From the NCBI GenBank assembly GCA_937863685.1, contig CALMGM010000002.1, positions 1 to 64,000 of the forward strand: DNA of 64,000 bases, read 5' to 3'. The position numbers were made by a program, and so were the translations under genes. Positions 50,542 through 59,251 of this stretch are shown piece after piece. Each line of letters opens with the position of its first letter. The first letter of the stretch is position 1. Under the pieces are notes generated by a model. That model made no database searches. It saw nothing but the letters and a program-made list of their open reading frames with translations, and was not told the origin of the DNA. Source of the stretch: an uncultured bacterium (GTDB taxonomy: Bacteria > Edwardsbacteria > AC1 > EtOH8).

Positions 50542-51063
50542 ATGAAAAAAGCAATCCTACTGATGGTGCCGGCCCTGATGCTGGCGGCCAGCGCCATGGC
50601 CCAGTGCCCCGGCGGCGGGGAGAAGAACATCCGGATCGAAAAACGTATCGAAAGGGATGGCCCCGGGATGATGGGCGAAGGCCGGGGGATGGGCCGGGGA
50701 CAATGGTGGGAGAACCCGGAGATGGCCAAGGAGATCGGACTGACCGATGAGCAAGTCAAAAAGATCGACGGCATGGCCACCGCCCACCGCAAGGAGATGA
50801 TCAAAACCGAGGCCGACCTGAAGATAGCCAATATGGAATTGCAGGACCTGTTTGACGAAGCGGGGAACGAGGGGGCCATCAGGAAGAAGGCGGCGGAGGT
50901 TTCCAAGCTACAGGAGAAGATCTATAACTCCCGCATCGAGCACCGCCTGGCCGTGAACAAAGTGCTGACCGCCGAACAGCAGAAAAAGATGAAATCCGTG
51001 AAGCGGATGAAAACGAAGAATGTCGTCATCGACACAAACTGCGACGGCTGCGGAAACAAGTAA
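50542..51063 (+). CDS. Spy/CpxP-family periplasmic protein
   Basis: 173 residues. Signal peptide 1-20 (ending SAMAQ), a Gly/Met/Arg-rich segment (GPGMMGEGRGMGRGQWW), then helices with two LTxxQ-like motifs: IGLTDEQVKKIDGMATAHRK and VLTAEQQKKMKSV. The C-terminus has two Cys in NCDGCGNK, a possible metal site. AAAGGAG seven bases upstream. Likely a metal- or unfolded-protein-responsive envelope protein. Confidence 0.82.
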   Translation: MKKAILLMVPALMLAASAMAQCPGGGEKNIRIEKRIERDGPGMMGEGRGMGRGQWWENPEMAKEIGLTDEQVKKIDGMATAHRKEMIKTEADLKIANMELQDLFDEAGNEGAIRKKAAEVSKLQEKIYNSRIEHRLAVNKVLTAEQQKKMKSVKRMKTKNVVIDTNCDGCGNK

Positions 51064-51080
51064 AATTCACCGGTTTATTA

Positions 51081-51110
51081 ATGGGATGCCTTTGGGCATC
51101 CCATTTTTTT
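51081..51110 (+). terminator. Terminator after the ECF sigma cassette
   Basis: Ten-base stem ATGGGATGCC (51081-51090) with GGCATCCCAT (51095-51104), loop TTTG, then seven T. Confidence 0.92.
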
Positions 51111-51111
51111 A

Positions 51112-51140
51112 TTGACAGCAGCAATGGGTTATGATATTCT
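51112..51140 (+). promoter_or_regulatory. Extended -10 promoter for the sigma-54 activator gene, leaderless prediction
   Basis: TTGACA (51112-51117), 17 bases, TATTCT (51135-51140) preceded by TGA (extended -10). The -10 ends eight bases before the ATG at 51149. No ribosome binding site. Confidence 0.65.
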
Positions 51141-51148
51141 GTTATGCT

Positions 51149-53389
51149 ATGAAGCGCAAATGGTTAAAATACGAACGGGAGACCCGACTGGCCGGGTTTC
51201 TGATAGTGTCGATACTTCTGGTGATGAATATCGCCACGGTATTCCTTCTGAACAATACTCATGACCAATATAAGACACAATTTAGACAAAGATTGAGGTT
51301 TGTCGCCGATATCGCAAGCCGGCAATTGGCGGTGAACAGCGCCGTCCAGAGCGACATGGTGCTGAAGAAAATCCGAGAAATCGCCGACTCCGCCGGTCTT
51401 AAGGAAATAGGTTTGATAGATGACAAAGGGGTCTGGAAACTAAGCACCAGCCCATACCGAATGCAGTTCCAGGAAGGTCCATCCGGCAGAGTGATGGTCT
51501 TCCCGCAAATTGCCGAAAACGGCCTGGACGGACTCGGTAAAACCTATAAAGAAGGCAACTCGGCTTATATAAATTATATCTACGGCAAAAAAATAAACGA
51601 AGATCATCTGGCTATAATTGCGCCGGCTGATTTTCTGTCTGCCATGGAAACCGCCGAACGGGTATTGAATTTAAGCCTGCTGATAATCGGAGGACTGGTC
51701 TTTTTATTCCTGTATTTCTATTTAAGGAACATTTTAGCTCCTTTTCAGATGATGGCCCAAAGCGCAAGAAACGAGTTGCCTGGCAATGAAGTTGTATTTG
51801 ATTCTGACGTGGAACTGGTGATGGATACATATCATAAAATGATCGGCGAGTTAAAGGAAAAAGGCAAGAAGCTGGGAGAGCTTTATGACCTGGAGAAGAT
51901 TCGGGCGGATAATCTGGAACATTACAGCCGGCAGGTCCTTGACAATATCGACAAAGGGATAATCACCATTGACAACAAGGGTTCGATCATTTCGTTCAAC
52001 AAGGCTGCAGCTGCCATTCTGGGAAAGGACGGTATAAAGGAAATAAATACCCTGATCCCCGCCAAGGACTGCAGCCAGACCGTAATAAAAGAGATCGAAG
52101 GGACCGGAGGGCGGAAAATCATCATTCAGGCCGAAGCGAACAGGTTCAAGGAGCTGGGAGGCAAGGATGTCGGCTACAATATAGTCATCTCTGACATCAC
52201 CGAAGCCCGGAAACTGGAGGAACTGGCCGGATATTCCGAAAGGGCCGATCTGATAAACAGCGCGGCACAAAGCTTTCTGGCCAAAATAAATCCTATGCTG
52301 GAAGATCTTAAGGATAATATATCCGAGACAGTGGAGGATAAAATAATATCCGCCAATCTGAATAAGATAGAAGGTTGTCTAAATGATTATGGGCGGATAT
52401 TCAGCCTGGAAAAGATCGCGCCTTCGGGCAAGTATTCTACCGATATAATCTACCGGTCAGCCGCAATGAAAAATGTTCTGCAGCTTGCCGCCAAGGTGGC
52501 AGGCTCGGACAGCAATGTATTGATCATCGGGGAAAGCGGAACAGGAAAGGAGCTTATTGCCAAGGAGATACACCGGCTGAGCGCCAGGTCCTCCGGACCG
52601 TTCATAACCCTCAATTGCGCCGCCCTGCCGGAAACCCTTCTGGAATCGGAGCTGTTTGGCTATGTAAAGGGGGCTTTTACCGGAGCCGGCCGCGATAAAC
52701 CGGGTTTGTTCAGGGTTGCCGAACAGGGCAGTTTTTTCCTGGATGAAGTAAGCGAACTTTCCCTGCCGTTGCAGGCAAAGATCCTCAGGGTAATTCAGGA
52801 ACGGGAGATAGTGCCGGTGGGCGGCACCAAACCGTCAAAGGTAGATGTCCGGCTGATCGCCGCCACCAACCAAAGGCTTGAGGAGCTGGTGGAAAAAGGG
52901 CGATTCCGGCAGGATCTGTTTTACCGGCTGAATGTGTTCCCCATAGTGATCCCCCCACTGAGCGAGAGGATCGATGACATTGAGCCGTTGCTCAATCATT
53001 TTATAAAAAAATATTCCATCAAACTGCACAAACAAGTTGCCGGGATATCCCCCGGGGCGCTGAAGATAATGATGGCCCATAACTGGCAGGGAAATGTAAG
53101 ACAGTTGGAGAATGCCGTCGAAAGGGCAGTGATAATGGCCGGCGGGAATCGGCTCGATGAAACGGATGTCGAATTTTTGCCGCCTGCCGTTACCACGTCA
53201 AATAACGATCCGGGAATGTCCGGCGATGGTTTGCTGGCTGTTTCCGCCCGGGCGGCCGCGGAGGCAGAAGCGGGTTTGATAAGAAAAGTGCTAAGCGATG
53301 TTAAGGGCAATAAAAGCGAGGCTGCCAGGAGGCTGAAGATCAGCTACCGGGTAATGCTTAAAAAGATAAAGGATTACAGTTTGGAATAA
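51149..53389 (+). CDS. Membrane-anchored sigma-54-dependent transcriptional activator
   Basis: 746 residues from the ATG at 51149 (an in-frame ATG at 51131 lies inside the promoter). Two membrane helices (about 15-37 and 170-192) flank an extracytoplasmic sensor; a HAMP-like linker, a PAS domain (about 265-350), a coiled coil, and a sigma-54 AAA+ domain (about 435-665) follow, with Walker A GESGTGKE, the sigma-54-contacting GAFTGA and LDEVSELSLPLQAKILRV. The C-terminal Fis-type HTH is NKSEAARRLKISYRVMLKK. There is no kinase or receiver domain, so signal and transcription are joined in one protein. The pilin operon with a sigma-54 promoter is next. Confidence 0.92.
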   Translation: MKRKWLKYERETRLAGFLIVSILLVMNIATVFLLNNTHDQYKTQFRQRLRFVADIASRQLAVNSAVQSDMVLKKIREIADSAGLKEIGLIDDKGVWKLSTSPYRMQFQEGPSGRVMVFPQIAENGLDGLGKTYKEGNSAYINYIYGKKINEDHLAIIAPADFLSAMETAERVLNLSLLIIGGLVFLFLYFYLRNILAPFQMMAQSARNELPGNEVVFDSDVELVMDTYHKMIGELKEKGKKLGELYDLEKIRADNLEHYSRQVLDNIDKGIITIDNKGSIISFNKAAAAILGKDGIKEINTLIPAKDCSQTVIKEIEGTGGRKIIIQAEANRFKELGGKDVGYNIVISDITEARKLEELAGYSERADLINSAAQSFLAKINPMLEDLKDNISETVEDKIISANLNKIEGCLNDYGRIFSLEKIAPSGKYSTDIIYRSAAMKNVLQLAAKVAGSDSNVLIIGESGTGKELIAKEIHRLSARSSGPFITLNCAALPETLLESELFGYVKGAFTGAGRDKPGLFRVAEQGSFFLDEVSELSLPLQAKILRVIQEREIVPVGGTKPSKVDVRLIAATNQRLEELVEKGRFRQDLFYRLNVFPIVIPPLSERIDDIEPLLNHFIKKYSIKLHKQVAGISPGALKIMMAHNWQGNVRQLENAVERAVIMAGGNRLDETDVEFLPPAVTTSNNDPGMSGDGLLAVSARAAAEAEAGLIRKVLSDVKGNKSEAARRLKISYRVMLKKIKDYSLE

Positions 53390-53410
53390 ACCCAGGATCA
53401 GGGCCTTAGA

Positions 53411-53435
53411 GTAATAAGGTATTACCCCAGGGTAA
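53411..53435. promoter_or_regulatory. Overlapping palindromes, candidate enhancer sites for the sigma-54 activator
   Basis: GTAATA-AGG-TATTAC (53411-53425) overlaps TTACCC-CA-GGGTAA (53422-53435). They lie about 100 bases upstream of the -24/-12 promoter, the usual distance for enhancer-binding-protein sites, in the 177-base gap before the pilin genes. Assignment is by symmetry and position only. Confidence 0.5.
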
Positions 53436-53525
53436 CAGTATTAAAATTAATAAACCGACCCTGTTGAACTCATGATGTCGTGTAATCTCCGTATTTATAA
53501 TGAATTAAGCAGACAACACATATGC

Positions 53526-53541
53526 TGGCATAAAAAATGCT
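53526..53541 (+). promoter_or_regulatory. Sigma-54 (-24/-12) promoter for the pilin operon
   Basis: TGGCA (53526-53530) and TGC (53538-53540) keep the diagnostic GG-N10-GC spacing, with an A-run between. Predicted start near 53552, leaving a short leader with GAGG before the ATG at 53567. It lies directly downstream of a sigma-54 activator gene. Confidence 0.75.
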
Positions 53542-53566
53542 TTAATATTTTAACGAGGTAAGAGAT

Positions 53567-54010
53567 ATGAAAAACAAAGGCTTTACAATAATCGAGTTGA
53601 TGGTCGTCATCATTATAATGGGCGTGATGGCCGGGTTATCCGTGCCTGCCATAACCGGAAGCCTACCCAATTACCGGTTAAACAACGACATTAGAAATGT
53701 CACCAACAGCCTGATCTTGGCACGGTCTTTTTCCATAACCAACGGGACACCTTATTTATGCACTTTCACTCAAAATGCCTCATTCTATACGATCGTTAAA
53801 GATCTTAACGCTAACCATGTCGTGGATGCCGGCGAACCGACAAACACCGTCCAATTATCAAGGAATATATCCATAAGTTCCGCTACGGTCACAATAATCT
53901 TCTCTCCCAGGGGCAACGCCGATGTTTCCGGCAATGTAAGCCTGATAAACAGTAAAAACATCACCCGAACGGTCTTTGTCCCCCTTTCCGGCACGGTCAT
54001 TCTACCATAA
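53567..54010 (+). CDS. Type IV minor prepilin, FimT/GspH-like
   Basis: 147 residues. Prepilin motif KG-FTIIELMVVIIIMGVMAG at residues 4-23 with Glu at mature position 5; cleavage by PilD after Gly. The globular part (LARSFSITNGTPY, VTIIFSPRGNADVSG) resembles GspH/FimT. First of four genes (FimT-, PilV-, PilW-, PilX-like), the standard minor pilin order. Confidence 0.9.
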   Translation: MKNKGFTIIELMVVIIIMGVMAGLSVPAITGSLPNYRLNNDIRNVTNSLILARSFSITNGTPYLCTFTQNASFYTIVKDLNANHVVDAGEPTNTVQLSRNISISSATVTIIFSPRGNADVSGNVSLINSKNITRTVFVPLSGTVILP

Positions 54011-54035
54011 GAGCATTTTATTAAAGGAGATGAAA

Positions 54036-54461
54036 ATGGGAAAGACATATAATAACAAGGGCATGTCCATCATAGAATTGATGGTCTCGATAATAATCCT
54101 GGCCATAGGCATATTGGCCATGGCCGGCGTTGTTCCCATGGCCGCCAGGAGCATTAACAAAAGCAAACTTATGATGACCGCCACCGAATACAGCCAGCAG
54201 CAAATGGAGATACTTAAAAAATCAGGGTTCAGCTCCCTGCCGGCCGGGAATGTCACCACGGCCTATTACCATCCCAGCGGGAACGGCCGGTACTGGCAGT
54301 GGTGGTCCGTTACCGCAGACGTCAACGGCAACACCGATATGCGAAGGGTATCGGTCTCCACCTCCTGGGACATGTATTACATGGATCATCCCGCTCCGGA
54401 ACAGACAGATCACCCCCGCGAGTGGGAAACAGTGACGGTCACCAGTTATTTTACAAACTAA
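54036..54461 (+). CDS. Type IV minor prepilin, PilV-like
   Basis: 141 residues from the ATG at 54036 (AAGGAG six bases upstream; an ATG at 54030 is too close to it). Prepilin motif NKG-MSIIELMVSIIILAIGILAMAG, with Met instead of Phe at +1. The mature domain is short and Trp-rich (YWQWWSVTAD). Minor pilins like this prime pilus assembly. Confidence 0.88.
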   Translation: MGKTYNNKGMSIIELMVSIIILAIGILAMAGVVPMAARSINKSKLMMTATEYSQQQMEILKKSGFSSLPAGNVTTAYYHPSGNGRYWQWWSVTADVNGNTDMRRVSVSTSWDMYYMDHPAPEQTDHPREWETVTVTSYFTN

Positions 54462-54488
54462 ATGCATAAAATTGCGGAGGGACCTGCC

Positions 54489-57400
54489 ATGCACAATCTT
54501 CAAATAAAACAAAAGGGCTTTTCCCTGATCGAGATGATGATCGCCATAGTCATGCTGGGCCTGATCGTGGGGGCGGTGATCTCGGTGGTCCTCAACAGTC
54601 AGCGGAGCAAGTCCGACTCCGAAATAATGCTGGAAACGCAGCAGACCGCCAGGGTATTGGTCGACATGATAGTGGAAGACATCAGGATGGCGGGCTACGG
54701 CGCCAATGCGGTGGCCGGGCACCGTCCCATAAACTATGCCGGACCGTTCGACCTGATACTTTCGGCCAATCTGGCGCCATACCCCGACACCATAGACGGC
54801 CACGGCACCCCCAGGGCCCTTAATCCCCTGGTCAATCCCCTGCCCGGCGGCAGCGCCAGCCCGCTTTACAGCGGGGGAAGCGGCTTTACCGACGGGGCCG
54901 AGTGCATCAGATACACTTTCGATTCCAACAACAATGGCGCGATTGCGGTCGATGACCGGGGCGACGACCTGGAGGAAACCCTGAGCCCCAGGAATACCCG
55001 GCTGTATTGTCTGGTGCGCCAGGTCTTCGGCTATGACTCGGCAGCCAACAGCAACGGAGGCACCTCTCTCCCGGTGGGCCTTGCCAGGTGCAGTTTCCCG
55101 GCGGCGCCGGTGGGACAGCCGGCGATACGCCCGTTGTTTGTATATTATTATTACGACGCGGCCACCAATACGGAAAAGGTGTGGGGCGACACCGATAACG
55201 ACAACATGGTGAGCTCGGCCGCCGAGATCGCCGCCATCACCCCGCTTTCCTCCTCATTGCTTCCCAAGATCACCAAGATAGGGGTCTATGTTACCACCGA
55301 AGCCCGGAGGCCGAACAGCAAGAACATAGTCCAGGTCGTCACTCTCAACACAGTGGTCTCCCTGTCGCGGAATTATCCGGTGCTGGAGGGCAAGACCATT
55401 TCCGGCTTCGTATATTCCGACAATGACAGCAGCCGGACCATGGGCGCCGGGGAGGACGGCATTGAGGGCATCAAGGTGACCAACCGCACCGACGGCCAGA
55501 CCACCGTCACCGATGTCACCGGCAGCTACTCGTTCAGCGTGGCCCCCCAGAGACATATAATAGAAATAACGGTCCCCCCGATACACTGCGGTGATACCAA
55601 GGGCTACAGGATAGTTCCTCCGGCCAAGGCCGACTCCCTGGTGGACGCCACCTCCAGCAACAAGACCCTGGACTTTCCCCTGGTGCCCTATATACCGCGC
55701 TCGGTCTCGGGAATAGTTTTCAAGGATGACAACGCCGACGGCCTCAAAGATGCAGGGGAGCTCGGCTTGGGAGGCTGTACGGTTTATCTGAAATCAACCG
55801 GGCAGAGTTATCTGACCGGGAGCGACGGTTCTTACTGCCTGGCTACTGCCCCCTTGCCCGACACCGCCATCTGCATCCCGGTGGTGGCCGATCCGGAATA
55901 CGTTCCCACGGTCCCGGCCACGGCCAAGGCCGGCGTCTCTTCCAGCGGCAACGTCACCCAGAATTTCGGCTTCCGGCCGGGCGGTACCGCCCACATAAGG
56001 GGCAAGGTATTCCGGGATGCCGCGCCAATAGGGTCGTATGATAACGAAGCCGGCATAGGCGGCGTCAGGATCTCGGTCTATAAGGGCCTTGATCCGACCA
56101 CCGAGATTTATGTGAAGGATTGCTTTACCGCCGCCGACGGGACCTTTGGGGTGGACGTGCTGGAAACCGACGCCGCCAACCCCTATACCATAGTCGAGAC
56201 CGATTCCGCCGGATGGATGTCAACCACGCCCAACCGCATAGCCGTTTACCGTCCGTCGCCCAACAACACCTCCCGGGCTTTGCAGACCGGGGACACCACC
56301 ATAGTCTATACCTTCGGCGATCTTCAAATGCAGACGGTATATTTCCAGGCCTCAAATGTCCTGTGCATGACCGACAACGATTTTTATGAATATGAGGGGA
56401 GCGCCGCCAGCCATTATTACGATTGCGACATTGTCCTGGGCACCAAATACATCAATTCCACCACCGGGAACCTGCGGGGCTGGTTCAGCAAAAGGTACAA
56501 GATAGACGGGACCCAGGAGACCAACGTCGATTATATATTCGATTCCCTGGTCGGCCCCTATACCTATGAAAAGACCACCTCTTTGGTGAATGCCAATGTT
56601 ATCGCCATTGCCAGCGATACCATGGACGATTACGGCAGCAAAAGCGGGACCAGGAACATTTCCAACTATCGTTCCCGGAGAGACCTGGTCGTGGGGCTGG
56701 ACAACACCGGGGCCACCACCCCGTCCTATAACCTGATCGTATGGCCGACCATCAACGACGACTCCGCCACCACCACATCCCGGGGCCGGGCCCAAATGGC
56801 GGCAAATATCCCGACCACCCCGAATTTCCTTTTGACCGCGGTGGACCCCACATACAAAGTGAACACCATAAGCCTGGCCAATTTTGGCAACGACGGGTTC
56901 CCGGATATAGCGGCCGGCTACACCAGCGCCTACAGCCAGGGCGGCTTTGTGCTGTGGATCAATACGCCCTATACCTCATATACCGGCAACTGGAGCAACA
57001 AACAGGTCCGCAGTTTCCCAACCCCGCCGGCCGACCAGGTATTCGCCAACCTGGGCGGCGAGGTCATGGCCCTGGCCTCCGGACTGCTGCTGAACAGCGA
57101 CACCAAACAAGACCTGGTGGTGGGGCTGCAGAAGGGCAAATACGTCGGCGAGATCCAGGTTTACGAGGGCCAAGGGGCCACCCCGTGGTTCGTAAAAAGG
57201 AGAACCTTCCTGCAGGATAATGTCAACGGCGATGTTGTGGCCTTGGCGGTGGCGGATATCGACACCAACGGAAGGAACGATATCGTCGCGGCCGTCAGGA
57301 CCGATTCGCTCTGCGGCGAGCTCCAGGTATGGCTGCAGAATACCGACGGCAGTTTCGGCAAGATCGACGGCAATCCCAGCTTTGTGGCCGAGCTCAAGGA

Positions 57401-57725
57401 TAAAAACGGTCTTGACATCGGCGAGCCTACATCGATGGCTGTTTCCCGGATGAACTGGATCTCCGGCAGTTTGACATCTCACATAGTGGTGGGCTTACGG
57501 TCCGGTCTGAGCGGCGGACGCTATTACGGTAAAACGCTGGTATTCGATTGTTCCAAGGGGGTTTTGCCGGAAGAGGGCACCGATCCCTCGTTGGGATTGC
57601 GAGACGGGGATGTGGCGACCGTCGGGATAGGCGATTTTAACAAGGACGGGCACATGGACATCAGCGCGGCAGAAAAGACCGAAGAAGGCAAGGGCAATCT
57701 GATAATTTATTTCCCCAAGTATTAG
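54489..57725 (+). CDS. Giant PilW-like prepilin fused to SdrD-like and FG-GAP-like domains
   Basis: 1078 residues from the ATG at 54489 (GGAGGG nine bases upstream). Prepilin motif QKG-FSLIEMMIAIVMLGLIVGA and a PilW-like region to about 300. Then three SdrD/Cna-B-like modules (starting about ISGFVYSDNDSS, VSGIVFKDDNADG and IRGKVFRDAAPI), and a C-terminal third of about six repeats like ADIDTNGRNDIVAA and GDFNKDGHMDIS, as in FG-GAP/VCBS beta-propellers with DxDxNG-type calcium sites. Normal PilW is ~350 residues. Inferred role: pilus-tip adhesin in place of a separate PilY1, which is not seen in this operon. Confidence 0.88.
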   Translation: MHNLQIKQKGFSLIEMMIAIVMLGLIVGAVISVVLNSQRSKSDSEIMLETQQTARVLVDMIVEDIRMAGYGANAVAGHRPINYAGPFDLILSANLAPYPDTIDGHGTPRALNPLVNPLPGGSASPLYSGGSGFTDGAECIRYTFDSNNNGAIAVDDRGDDLEETLSPRNTRLYCLVRQVFGYDSAANSNGGTSLPVGLARCSFPAAPVGQPAIRPLFVYYYYDAATNTEKVWGDTDNDNMVSSAAEIAAITPLSSSLLPKITKIGVYVTTEARRPNSKNIVQVVTLNTVVSLSRNYPVLEGKTISGFVYSDNDSSRTMGAGEDGIEGIKVTNRTDGQTTVTDVTGSYSFSVAPQRHIIEITVPPIHCGDTKGYRIVPPAKADSLVDATSSNKTLDFPLVPYIPRSVSGIVFKDDNADGLKDAGELGLGGCTVYLKSTGQSYLTGSDGSYCLATAPLPDTAICIPVVADPEYVPTVPATAKAGVSSSGNVTQNFGFRPGGTAHIRGKVFRDAAPIGSYDNEAGIGGVRISVYKGLDPTTEIYVKDCFTAADGTFGVDVLETDAANPYTIVETDSAGWMSTTPNRIAVYRPSPNNTSRALQTGDTTIVYTFGDLQMQTVYFQASNVLCMTDNDFYEYEGSAASHYYDCDIVLGTKYINSTTGNLRGWFSKRYKIDGTQETNVDYIFDSLVGPYTYEKTTSLVNANVIAIASDTMDDYGSKSGTRNISNYRSRRDLVVGLDNTGATTPSYNLIVWPTINDDSATTTSRGRAQMAANIPTTPNFLLTAVDPTYKVNTISLANFGNDGFPDIAAGYTSAYSQGGFVLWINTPYTSYTGNWSNKQVRSFPTPPADQVFANLGGEVMALASGLLLNSDTKQDLVVGLQKGKYVGEIQVYEGQGATPWFVKRRTFLQDNVNGDVVALAVADIDTNGRNDIVAAVRTDSLCGELQVWLQNTDGSFGKIDGNPSFVAELKDKNGLDIGEPTSMAVSRMNWISGSLTSHIVVGLRSGLSGGRYYGKTLVFDCSKGVLPEEGTDPSLGLRDGDVATVGIGDFNKDGHMDISAAEKTEEGKGNLIIYFPKY

Positions 57726-57754
57726 TAAATTCATAATAGTTAAGGAGTACCAAG

Positions 57755-59113
57755 ATGCAAAACAAACTGAAACAGGAAAAGGGCATAGCCCTGGTGATCA
57801 CCATGATGCTGTTGCTGGTCATGTCGGTGATGGTGGCCGGATTCATGCTTTCCACCACCACCGAAAAGCAGATGGGCGGTAACCAGGTGCGCTATGTGGA
57901 GGCCATGAACGTGGCCGAGGCCGGCATCAGCGAGATGGCAGCCCGGCTGGCCAAAACCGGCGCCATTTTCATCGGCGAGAAAACCCCGACATCCGCCAAT
58001 TGGGAGGCCAGGGTGCTCAACACCACCAGCCTGCCGACCAGCACCACCACCCTGAAATACTATTCATCCATCCAAACCGGGATGGCCGACGCCCTTCCCT
58101 ATACCGTCAGCACCGTTGACGGATACGACGGCAAATACGCGCTTTCGGTAAGATACAAGACCGATCCGGCGCAGACCGGCATCTATTATTATGACATCTC
58201 CACCGGACAGCAGAGCCTTTCCGTCGGCCCGCCCTTTAACGCTCCCAACGACAAGTCCGCCCCGGTCTGGGTGATCAGGGCTACCGGCCTGGTGGGGAAT
58301 GTCCGCCGGACCGTAGAGGTCGAGGCGTCCAAGAATATCCTTACCTGCAACGTAAAATCCGCCGTCAACTGCGACCAGGGGGTGTTTGTCACCGGCGCTT
58401 TCTCGGTGTGCGGCCATAACCACCCGGCCTCCATCGATTACGGCGAATACGGGGCCAGGGACAAGGGCAGCAACCCGCCGTATTGCGGATCGCCGGTAGG
58501 AGCCCACGAGCTGTGCATGCGCACCGGCATCACCTGCGACGAGGCCGGCTGCCTGGCCGGCATAGCCACCTCCGGCGGTTTGATCGACCGGCCCGGAAGC
58601 GGCAACTCCAACACCATGTCCGGCGATCCGCCGACCATCCAGGACCCGGCCTATGCGGTAAAACCCATATGGGAGATGCTGGGCTGTGCCGATGAAGCCG
58701 ACATGAAAAGAAAATACAGGGTCAGGACGGTGAGCTCGGTTGCCGAACTTAACGGGGATTACAACGGCTTCATCGAATTTACCAACGATCTGGATGTGTC
58801 CACCCTGGGAACCAGCACCGCCCACGGGGTCTACTGGTGCAAGAAGAACTTCTTCGGCCGGAGCGATTTCGCCTTCAAGGGGATGATCTACGGCGAATCC
58901 GATTTCGACATCACTTCCAAATTCTGGGTCCTGGGGGCCTGCGTGGCCAAAGGCGATGTCAATCTGGCCGGGGTCGGCCAGCCCCGGGGCCGCGGGATGC
59001 ACTTCAGGGGCAACGGCGACTGCCTGTATTCCAGCGAGGTCTTGCAGAACGAACTTTCCAACGGCACCAGTGCCGGGCTAAAACAGCTGGGATGGCGTGA
59101 AATAAACCTGTAA
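57755..59113 (+). CDS. PilX-like pilus assembly protein with large Cys-rich domain
   Basis: 452 residues. N-terminal PilX-type segment KGIALVITMMLLLVMSVMVAGFML followed by EKQMGGNQVRYVEAMNVAEAGI. No Glu5, as usual for PilX. The mature domain carries many Cys between about residues 190 and 310 (for example in SVCGHNHPASIDYG, PPYCGSPVGAHELCMRTGITCDEAGC), probably disulfide-bonded. AAGGAG lies 8 bases before the ATG. Last gene of the pilin operon, followed by a terminator. Confidence 0.85.
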   Translation: MQNKLKQEKGIALVITMMLLLVMSVMVAGFMLSTTTEKQMGGNQVRYVEAMNVAEAGISEMAARLAKTGAIFIGEKTPTSANWEARVLNTTSLPTSTTTLKYYSSIQTGMADALPYTVSTVDGYDGKYALSVRYKTDPAQTGIYYYDISTGQQSLSVGPPFNAPNDKSAPVWVIRATGLVGNVRRTVEVEASKNILTCNVKSAVNCDQGVFVTGAFSVCGHNHPASIDYGEYGARDKGSNPPYCGSPVGAHELCMRTGITCDEAGCLAGIATSGGLIDRPGSGNSNTMSGDPPTIQDPAYAVKPIWEMLGCADEADMKRKYRVRTVSSVAELNGDYNGFIEFTNDLDVSTLGTSTAHGVYWCKKNFFGRSDFAFKGMIYGESDFDITSKFWVLGACVAKGDVNLAGVGQPRGRGMHFRGNGDCLYSSEVLQNELSNGTSAGLKQLGWREINL

Positions 59114-59127
59114 ACCCAGCCATAATG

Positions 59128-59166
59128 AAAGCCGCTCATATAAAACATGGGCGGCTTTTCATATTT
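59128..59166 (+). terminator. Terminator after the pilin operon
   Basis: Stem AAAGCCGCTCAT (59128-59139) with ATGGGCGGCTTT (59147-59158, one G-U pair), followed by a T-rich run. Confidence 0.8.
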
Positions 59167-59173
59167 TTAACAT

Positions 59174-59202
59174 TTGACTTTTATTTTCAGATATCTTATA
59201 CT
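59174..59202 (+). promoter_or_regulatory. Promoter for rnfC-rnfD
   Basis: TTGACT (59174-59179), 17 bases, TATACT (59197-59202). A second candidate -10, TATAAT at 59235-59240, lies 11 bases before the ATG and would give a nearly leaderless mRNA, but it has no good -35. Confidence 0.65.
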
Positions 59203-59251
59203 TAACAAGTTAGTTTTATTGCAACTTACAAATATATAATACACCGAATTA

